Shown: positions 7,305-11,190 of the stretch, piece by piece
Position numbering within the stretch: position 1 is the first letter of the stretch
Layout of the letters: every line of letters starts with the position of its first letter
Source: an uncultured Megamonas sp.
GTDB lineage: Bacteria; Bacillota; Negativicutes; Selenomonadales; Selenomonadaceae
Length of the DNA stretch: 11,190 nucleotides
Reading direction: 5' to 3'
Assembly: GCA_900554895.1 (NCBI GenBank)
Contig: USIX01000069.1
Span: 1-11,190 of the forward strand
The notes under the pieces: model-generated
Told to the model about the DNA's origin: nothing
Database searches by the model: none
What the model saw: only the letters and a program-made list of their open reading frames with translations
Made by a program: the position numbers and the translations under genes

Positions 7305-7727
7305 TTATTTTACAACGAGAGCAGGACAAGGAGCATGTTCAACGACATACTGACTTACTGAGCCGAGCAGCACGCCTTTGACAAGACCGAGACCGCGGCT
7401 GCCGATTACTACAAGGTCAGCTTTGATTTCGTCGGCAAAATCAGTAATGGTAACAGAAGGAGAACCTGTTTCAGAAGTAGTAATAACATTGATTTTTTCT
7501 GGTACTTTGCTGGCTGCTTTTTCCAATATTTCATTACCGGCTTTATTTACGGCTTCAAGGATAGCATCGGAGAGGCAGGCATTGATTGCCAGCTGATTGA
7601 TGTTTGCTACATAGAGAATGTGAATTTCACTGCCGTAAATTTCAGCAATGGAGATTGCTTCGTCAATAGCTCTGTCAGCAGTTTCAGAACCGTCTACAGG
7701 AACTAAAATACGTTTGATATCTGTCAT
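7305..7727 (-). CDS. Universal stress protein, intact ATP-binding motif
   Basis: A 140-residue single-domain UspA-superfamily protein, of usual length, expected to act as a cytoplasmic dimer that binds ATP. It has the N-terminal beta strand ILVPVDGS (7-14), in which Asp12 matches the adenine-contacting Asp of ATP-binding Usps. It also has the full G-2x-G-9x-G-S motif: Gly109, Gly112, Gly122 and Ser123. The C-terminal strand CPALVV is typical. ATG 7727 is preceded on the minus strand by GGAGGG (7735-7740) with 7-nt spacing. It is the second gene of a two-gene operon, 18 nt after its paralogue, and ends at the terminator 7254-7295. Its exact stress or metabolic role cannot be told from sequence. 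Confidence 0.93.
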   Translation of the reverse strand: MTDIKRILVPVDGSETADRAIDEAISIAEIYGSEIHILYVANINQLAINACLSDAILEAVNKAGNEILEKAASKVPEKINVITTSETGSPSVTITDFADEIKADLVVIGSRGLGLVKGVLLGSVSQYVVEHAPCPALVVK

Positions 7728-7745
7728 AAGGAATCCCTCCAGAAT

Positions 7746-8183
7746 TTATTTTACAATTAGTACAGGACAAATGGATTTTTCAAGAATATAGCGACTGACA
7801 CTGCCGTTCAGAATTGTGCCGAAAAAACTTAAGTTTCTGCAACCCATAATGATGAGGTCGGCATGATAGTTCTGGGCAAATTCTAGAATTTTCAATTTGG
7901 GCTGACCGCTTAAATGATGAGTGCTTATCTGTAAATTGGCGGAAAGCTGCATACGCGCACTGTCAAGTATACTATGGGAATAGCGGGAAACTGAACCGGT
8001 AAAAGGTGTCGACAGCCATGAAGCGCCGTCGAGGGAGCTGTCAGTTTTTTCATTAAAGTACGTAACCAATAATAAAGCAATCTGTGCATTGTAAATCTGT
8101 GCTAAATTATCAGCCATGCTTAAAGCACTGAAAGCCTCTTTTGTATCATTTATCGGTACTAATATACGCTTAATATCCAGCAT
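7746..8183 (-). CDS. Universal stress protein paralogue with degenerate ATP site
   Basis: A 145-residue UspA-superfamily protein, paralogous to its neighbour (shared DIKRILVP at 3-10, GSVSRYILEK and CPVLIVK at the C-terminus). Two ATP-site positions differ: the Asp of PVDGS is Asn12 in PINDT, and the second Gly of G-2x-G-9x-G-S is Asn117 (Gly114-Cys-Arg-Asn117, then Gly127-Ser128). It may therefore bind ATP weakly or not at all, like the non-ATP-binding UspA group; this is inference. I chose ATG 8183 because TAGGTGA, a good match to the 16S tail, lies about 7 nt upstream. GTG 8192 and ATG 8189 are in frame but too close to that site. It is the first gene of the stress-protein operon. Confidence 0.9.
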   Translation of the reverse strand: MLDIKRILVPINDTKEAFSALSMADNLAQIYNAQIALLLVTYFNEKTDSSLDGASWLSTPFTGSVSRYSHSILDSARMQLSANLQISTHHLSGQPKLKILEFAQNYHADLIIMGCRNLSFFGTILNGSVSRYILEKSICPVLIVK

Positions 8184-8226
8184 AGTCATCACCTAAATTC
8201 CTGAACGTTTAAATATATTATTCGCT

Positions 8227-8232
8227 AGTATA
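8227..8232 (-). promoter_or_regulatory. -10 candidate for the stress-protein operon
   Basis: The minus strand reads TATACT, 5 of 6 to TATAAT, about 44 nt upstream of ATG 8183. No good -35 is seen 16-18 bp further upstream, so the promoter may be weak or activator-dependent. Confidence 0.35.
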
Positions 8233-8297
8233 ATTTAAAATTCCTTTAAATCGTTTTTAAAAATTTTCTGGAATAAATTGAAGGATTTGAAATTTTT

Positions 8298-8315
8298 TTG
8301 TGAAATATATCACTA
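8298..8315. promoter_or_regulatory. Rex- or CRP/FNR-like operator in the divergent intergenic region
   Basis: TTGTGAA (8298-8304), ATAT, ATCACTA (8309-8315) matches 12 of 14 positions of the Firmicute Rex consensus TTGTGAA-N4-TTCACAA. The same bases read TGTGA-N6-TCACT, 9 of 10 to the CRP-type consensus TGTGA-N6-TCACA. The site lies 32 nt before the HD-domain gene and about 80 nt upstream of the stress-operon -10, so it could control either. Which regulator binds, if any, is not decidable here. Confidence 0.35.
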
Positions 8316-8346
8316 TATAAATAGAGATTTTGTAGAGAGGAAAATG

Positions 8347-8919
8347 ATGATGTTTACGAAAAAAGAAGCGTATGAATTACTGAAAAAGTATAATAAGGAG
8401 GAATTTCATTTACAGCATGCACGTACAGTAGCACTTGTCATGCGCTATTTTGCCCAGAAACTCGGTTACGAAAATGAAGCTGATTTTTGGGAGGTGGCAG
8501 GACTTTTACATGACATCGACTTCGAGATGTATCCGGAAGAACACTGCCGTAAAGCAGAAGAGCTTTTAAAGCAAAGCGGAGCGGATGAAAAGCTCATTCA
8601 TGCTGTGTGCTGTCACGGTTACGGTATTTGCAGCGATATAGAGCCGAAGCATATGATGGAAAAGATTTTGTTTGCAACAGATGAACTCACAGGTTTAATC
8701 GGAGCGGCAGCTCTTATGCGTCCGTCGAAATCGGTTCAGGATATGGAACTTAAAAGTCTGAAAAAGAAATTTAAAGATAAAAGTTTTGCTGCCGGCTGTT
8801 CGCGCGATATTATTAAGCAGGGAGCGCAATTGCTGGAATGGCCGCTTGAGGAGCTTTTAAATCAGACTTTGGAAGCAATGAAAGCTGTTGAAGCTGAAAT
8901 TCCGAATAAAGAATTCTGA
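8347..8919 (+). CDS. HD-domain hydrolase
   Basis: A 190-residue cytoplasmic protein of the HD superfamily of metal-dependent phosphohydrolases. The expected ligands are present: His24 (in HLQHA), His55-Asp56 (LLHDID) and Asp112 (TDELTGL). Further conserved histidines lie at 85 and 90 (HAVCCHGYG). This arrangement fits the small HDIG-type predicted hydrolases. The substrate, possibly a nucleotide or cyclic nucleotide, is unknown. Three ATG codons in a row start at 8344, 8347 and 8350. GAGAGG (8335-8340) favours 8347 (6 nt) or 8350 (9 nt). The gene stands alone on the + strand, divergent from the stress-protein operon and convergent with tadA, whose stop codon begins at the very next base. Confidence 0.85.
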   Translation: MMFTKKEAYELLKKYNKEEFHLQHARTVALVMRYFAQKLGYENEADFWEVAGLLHDIDFEMYPEEHCRKAEELLKQSGADEKLIHAVCCHGYGICSDIEPKHMMEKILFATDELTGLIGAAALMRPSKSVQDMELKSLKKKFKDKSFAAGCSRDIIKQGAQLLEWPLEELLNQTLEAMKAVEAEIPNKEF

Positions 8920-9390
8920 TTATCTTCGTTGCTGAAAAAACTGTTTTACAAGATAGCTGCATTCATCTTCAAGTACGCCGGAGCGCACTTCAATCTGATG
9001 AGGAAGATAAGGATTGCTGACGATGTTAAAGACGGATTCACATCCGCCTGCACGCCAGTCGGTCGCGCCGTATACAAGTCTTTTTATACGGCTGGTAAAC
9101 AATGCTCCGGCGCACATGGGACATGGCTCAATAGTAACATACAGCGTTAAATCACAAAGCCGCCAATTTTTTAATTTTTGGCAGGCTTTTTTTATGGCTA
9201 AGATTTCGGCATGAGCCGTAGCGTCAAACGTTGTTTCTCTCAGATTATGGGCGCGGGAGATAATTTTTCCCTGTTTGTTGCAGATTATCGCGCCTATAGG
9301 AATTTCGCCGAGTTTAAATGCTTTTTCGGCTTCTTTCAATGCTTCGCGCATTCCTTCGGTGTCATTGCGGATTACACTTGTATTATACAT
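8920..9390 (-). CDS. tadA: tRNA-adenosine(34) deaminase (TadA)
   Basis: Zinc enzyme that deaminates the wobble adenosine of tRNA-Arg(ACG) to inosine so that one tRNA reads CGU, CGC and CGA. The 156-residue length is typical. The cytidine/deoxycytidylate deaminase motif is intact: HAE at 60-62 (His60 zinc ligand, Glu62 proton shuttle) and PCPMC at 89-93 (Cys90 and Cys93 zinc ligands). The TadA-type segments IPIGAII (30-36) and RIKRLVYGATD (101-111) distinguish it from guanine or cytosine deaminases. ATG 9390 is preceded on the minus strand by GAGG (9397-9400) with 6-nt spacing, supporting the long N-terminus over Met14. It converges with the HD-domain gene without any intergenic base and is divergent from the symporter gene. 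Confidence 0.95.
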   Translation of the reverse strand: MYNTSVIRNDTEGMREALKEAEKAFKLGEIPIGAIICNKQGKIISRAHNLRETTFDATAHAEILAIKKACQKLKNWRLCDLTLYVTIEPCPMCAGALFTSRIKRLVYGATDWRAGGCESVFNIVSNPYLPHQIEVRSGVLEDECSYLVKQFFQQRR

Positions 9391-9419
9391 AAAAAACCTC
9401 GCTTATCGTTAATTTATAT

Positions 9420-9447
9420 TTGACCGGAAGGGAAAATGAATTATAAT
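9420..9447 (+). promoter_or_regulatory. Strong sigma-70-type promoter of the symporter gene
   Basis: TTGACC (9420-9425), a 16-bp spacer and TATAAT (9442-9447) predict transcription from about 9454. Because the -10 region is nearly palindromic, a TATAAT also reads on the minus strand at 9440-9445, 50 nt before the tadA ATG. The divergent promoters may therefore overlap. A second TTGACG at 9463-9468 has no matching -10. Confidence 0.7.
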
Positions 9448-9485
9448 AGTAATGCTATAGTCTTGACGGAAACAATACTGACTTT

Positions 9486-9555
9486 TGGCAGATGATTTCC
9501 GAGGGTGGAAATATAACCTGTCGGCGGCAGTAAACTTTAGTTTGTAAAGTTATTG
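9486..9555 (+). ncRNA. Folded 5' leader of the symporter mRNA, class unknown
   Basis: The leader of about 128 nt (9454-9581) contains two stems. GGCAG (9488-9492) can pair with CTGTC (9518-9522) with one G-U, enclosing ATTTCC/GGAAAT (9495-9500 with 9507-9512, loop GAGGGT). The second hairpin pairs CAGT-A-AACTTTA (9528-9539) with TAAAGTTATTG (9545-9555) over 11 bp with one bulged A and loop GTTTG. The GGCGGC repeats at 9522-9527 and 9559-9564 flank the second hairpin. No known riboswitch core is recognised. Regulation of the transporter by this leader is inference. Confidence 0.3.
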
Positions 9556-9581
9556 ACCGGCGGCTGAGACTGGAGGATAAA

Positions 9582-10997
9582 ATGAACTGGTATTTAGTAG
9601 TAATTGCTCTTTATGCTGTGCTTTTAATTGCTGTCGGTGTGATTATATCGCGCCGTGTAAAGGGAGCAGATGATTTTTTTGTCGGCGGACGTAAGATGGC
9701 ACCTTTTTTGCTGTTTATCACCTTGGTGGCTCCGAATATCGGAGCAGGTTCAACAGTAGGTGTGGCAGGTATGGGCTTTACTTCGGGCATATCGGCGGCG
9801 TGGTGGATTATAGCTTCGGCTGTCGGTACTTTTATTTTAGCATTTATTATCGGTCCTAAGATATGGGAAATTGCCAAAAATCATGGCTTTTATACTTTGG
9901 GCGATTATCTGGAATATCGCTATAACCGTTATTTACGCGGATTTATTTCCTTGATGATGGCAATAGGCACATTGGCTATTTTTGCCGGTCAGCTCATGGG
10001 TATCGGCTGGATTTTGTCAGTGGTGGCGGATATTGATAAAACAATGAGTGTACTGATTGCGTCAGCGGTCGTAGTGCTGTATTTTTGTGCCGGCGGATTT
10101 TTGTCGGCAGTATATGCCAATCTGATTGAGGCATGCGTGAAATTAATCGGTTTTATTGTTGCCGTACCGCTCGTACTGTCGTTTGTCGGCGGTTTTGAGG
10201 GACTGCATGATAAAGTTGTCGCCAATATGGCGGATGCGGCGCAGAGCGCGGCGTATTTCAGCTTTGACGGGCTCGGTTCAACAGTAATCATGGGCTTTTT
10301 TCTGATGCTCATGCCGTCGTTTTTTCTGTCGCCTGCATTAATCGGTAAGGTATATAGCGCCAAAGATAAAAATACGGTGCGTATAAGTACGTTTTTGTGC
10401 GGTATGGTAATGCTGCTGTTTTCTATTATACCGGTAATACTCGGCATGGCGGCTTACGCAATTGCGCCGGATTTGCCGCAGCGCGATTTGGCTCTGCCGT
10501 ATGTAATGAAAGAATGTATGCCGTTTTGGGCGTCGGCACTGGCGCTGGCAGCGATTTTCTCGGCGGAAATCAGTGCGGCGGATGCTGTTTTGTATATGAT
10601 AACGACTTCGTTTACAAAGGATTTATATAAATCGTTCATTAATCCGTCCGTTTCGGATGAAAAACTGATAAAAGGCGGACGCATTGTAACGGTGCTTGCC
10701 GGTATAATTGGTATCGGTCTGGCGATTGTCCTGCCGAATGTAATTTCAGCTTTGTCCATTTTCTATTCATTGATGTCCGTATCGATAACGGCACCGCTAC
10801 TGTTCGGTCTGTTTACGAAAAAAAGTTCGGCAGCATCTGCTATTATCGCTGCCGTAGTCGGTGTTATAGTTACAGTGGGGCTGGAACTGTTCAATGATAA
10901 TAAAGGTATCTGGATATTGAACGGACAGTCGACAGCGATACTTCTAACGTTAGTCATAATGATGATATTATTAGTTGTAAAACCGAAAAAAATATAA
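9582..10997 (+). CDS. Sodium:solute symporter (SSS/SLC5 family)
   Basis: A 471-residue inner-membrane transporter with about 13 hydrophobic segments, the usual SSS size and layout, expected to couple Na+ influx to solute uptake. Family landmarks are the N-terminal first helix, DDFFVGGRKM (30-39; the DYFLAGR-type motif after TM1), the conserved loop GFYTLGDYLEYRYN (102-115) and LPYVMKECMP (305-314) before TM8. The TM8 segment that usually reads S-T-A-D-S, contributing to the Na2 sodium site, reads ISAADAV (330-336): Ser331 is kept but the Thr position is Ala332. Sodium coupling may be changed. The substrate (amino acid, pantothenate, sugar acid or other) cannot be assigned. GGAGGA (9572-9577) precedes ATG 9582 at 4-5 nt. 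It is transcribed alone from the promoter at 9420-9447 and closed by its own terminator. Confidence 0.9.
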   Translation: MNWYLVVIALYAVLLIAVGVIISRRVKGADDFFVGGRKMAPFLLFITLVAPNIGAGSTVGVAGMGFTSGISAAWWIIASAVGTFILAFIIGPKIWEIAKNHGFYTLGDYLEYRYNRYLRGFISLMMAIGTLAIFAGQLMGIGWILSVVADIDKTMSVLIASAVVVLYFCAGGFLSAVYANLIEACVKLIGFIVAVPLVLSFVGGFEGLHDKVVANMADAAQSAAYFSFDGLGSTVIMGFFLMLMPSFFLSPALIGKVYSAKDKNTVRISTFLCGMVMLLFSIIPVILGMAAYAIAPDLPQRDLALPYVMKECMPFWASALALAAIFSAEISAADAVLYMITTSFTKDLYKSFINPSVSDEKLIKGGRIVTVLAGIIGIGLAIVLPNVISALSIFYSLMSVSITAPLLFGLFTKKSSAASAIIAAVVGVIVTVGLELFNDNKGIWILNGQSTAILLTLVIMMILLVVKPKKI

Positions 10998-11001
10998 AAA
11001 T

Positions 11002-11044
11002 AAAAAGCTGTTTAAGCATGAGTTTTGCTTAAGCAGCTTTTTTT
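11002..11044 (+). terminator. Intrinsic terminator of the symporter gene
   Basis: AAAAAGCTGTTTAAGCA (11002-11018) pairs with TGCTTAAGCAGCTTTTT (11026-11042) over 17 positions with one T-G wobble and a 7-nt loop. A seven-T run (11038-11044) follows. It starts 4 nt after the stop codon. Confidence 0.93.
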
Positions 11045-11084
11045 GGTCAGAGATTTGATATATGTCTTAATTTTATAAGGTAAA

Positions 11085-11118
11085 TAAAAAACCTTCATTA
11101 AATTAATAATGAAGGTTT
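11085..11118 (-). terminator. Terminator of the tRNA transcript (minus strand)
   Basis: AAACCTTCATTA (11089-11100) and TAATGAAGGTTT (11107-11118) form a perfect 12-bp stem with a 6-nt loop. On the minus strand it is followed by a T-run (the A-run 11085-11091). It lies 17 nt beyond the CCA end of the tRNA. Confidence 0.85.
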
Positions 11119-11135
11119 AAATTATCTTTATTAAA

Positions 11136-11190
11136 TGGTGGGCCCACCTGGATTCGAACCAGGGACCAACCGGTTATGAGCCGGGGGCTC
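11136..11190 (-). tRNA. tRNA with CAU anticodon (elongator Met or Ile2), 3' part only
   Basis: The minus strand shows the last 55 nt of a tRNA: the 3' end of the D arm (GAGC), an anticodon loop CTCATAA with CAU at 11178-11176, the T arm CCTGG-TTCGAAT-CCAGG, the acceptor strand TGGGCCC, discriminator A and an encoded CCA. The acceptor stem 5' half and most of the D arm lie past the window edge. The anticodon stem lacks the three consecutive G-C pairs of initiator tRNA, so it is elongator Met or the Ile2 tRNA whose C34 is modified to lysidine. The outermost anticodon-stem pair appears mismatched (C-U). Confidence 0.9.

Noticed and set aside
9564..9569. CTGAGA, a hallmark of the TPP riboswitch, in the symporter leader
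   Set aside because: The upstream GGGG-type strand and the downstream conserved TPP core are absent, and it lies right next to the ribosome binding site.
9514..9580. GGCGGC repeats as possible transposon or CRISPR repeats
   Set aside because: There are only two short imperfect copies, with no spacers, target duplications or nearby transposase or cas genes.

Overview
The window looks like ordinary chromosomal housekeeping DNA from a moderately AT-rich, low-to-mid-GC bacterium. AG-rich ribosome binding sites (GGAGG, AGAGAGG), IlvD and TadA of the Bacillus type, TTG starts and paired universal stress proteins point to an anaerobic Firmicute. The exported, proline-rich helical protein with an AxA-type signal peptide would fit a diderm Firmicute (Negativicutes), but that is an impression from the protein sequences and was not tested. 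I see no phage, insertion sequence, CRISPR array or toxin module.

Layout. (1) 1-2740: a leader with a promoter-like TTGACA and a Rex-like operator, then ilvD (dihydroxy-acid dehydratase) with no gap to a pyridoxal/pyridoxamine kinase, closed by a strong terminator. (2) 2740-6320: a long leader with a clear promoter and a possible folded RNA, then a TatD-associated radical SAM protein, alanine racemase and an ArsB/NhaD-type permease, all on the + strand and closely spaced, ended by a hairpin that can terminate transcription from both sides. (3) 6328-8183, minus strand: a secreted proline-rich protein with two similar halves, preceded by a 17-bp tandem repeat over its expected -35 region, and a separate two-gene universal stress protein operon with its own terminator. 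(4) 8347-9390: an HD-domain hydrolase (+) and tadA (-) whose stop codons directly abut. (5) 9391-11044: overlapping divergent promoters, a folded leader of about 128 nt, and a sodium:solute symporter with a terminator. (6) 11089-11190: the 3' part of a CAU-anticodon tRNA on the minus strand with its terminator.

How the genes relate. IlvD makes the 2-keto acids that PLP-dependent aminotransferases convert to valine and isoleucine. The kinase next to it supplies PLP, and alanine racemase is also PLP-dependent, so a loose amino-acid/PLP/cell-wall theme runs through the first 5 kb. The rest is ion or solute transport, stress response and tRNA decoding. I found no convincing new multi-gene system. 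The points most worth checking are regulatory: two Rex-like palindromes, the tandem repeat before the secreted protein, and two folded leaders. Among the proteins, the second universal stress protein has lost ATP-site residues and the secreted protein appears internally duplicated. Several starts were moved from the longest frame to a codon with a better ribosome binding site.
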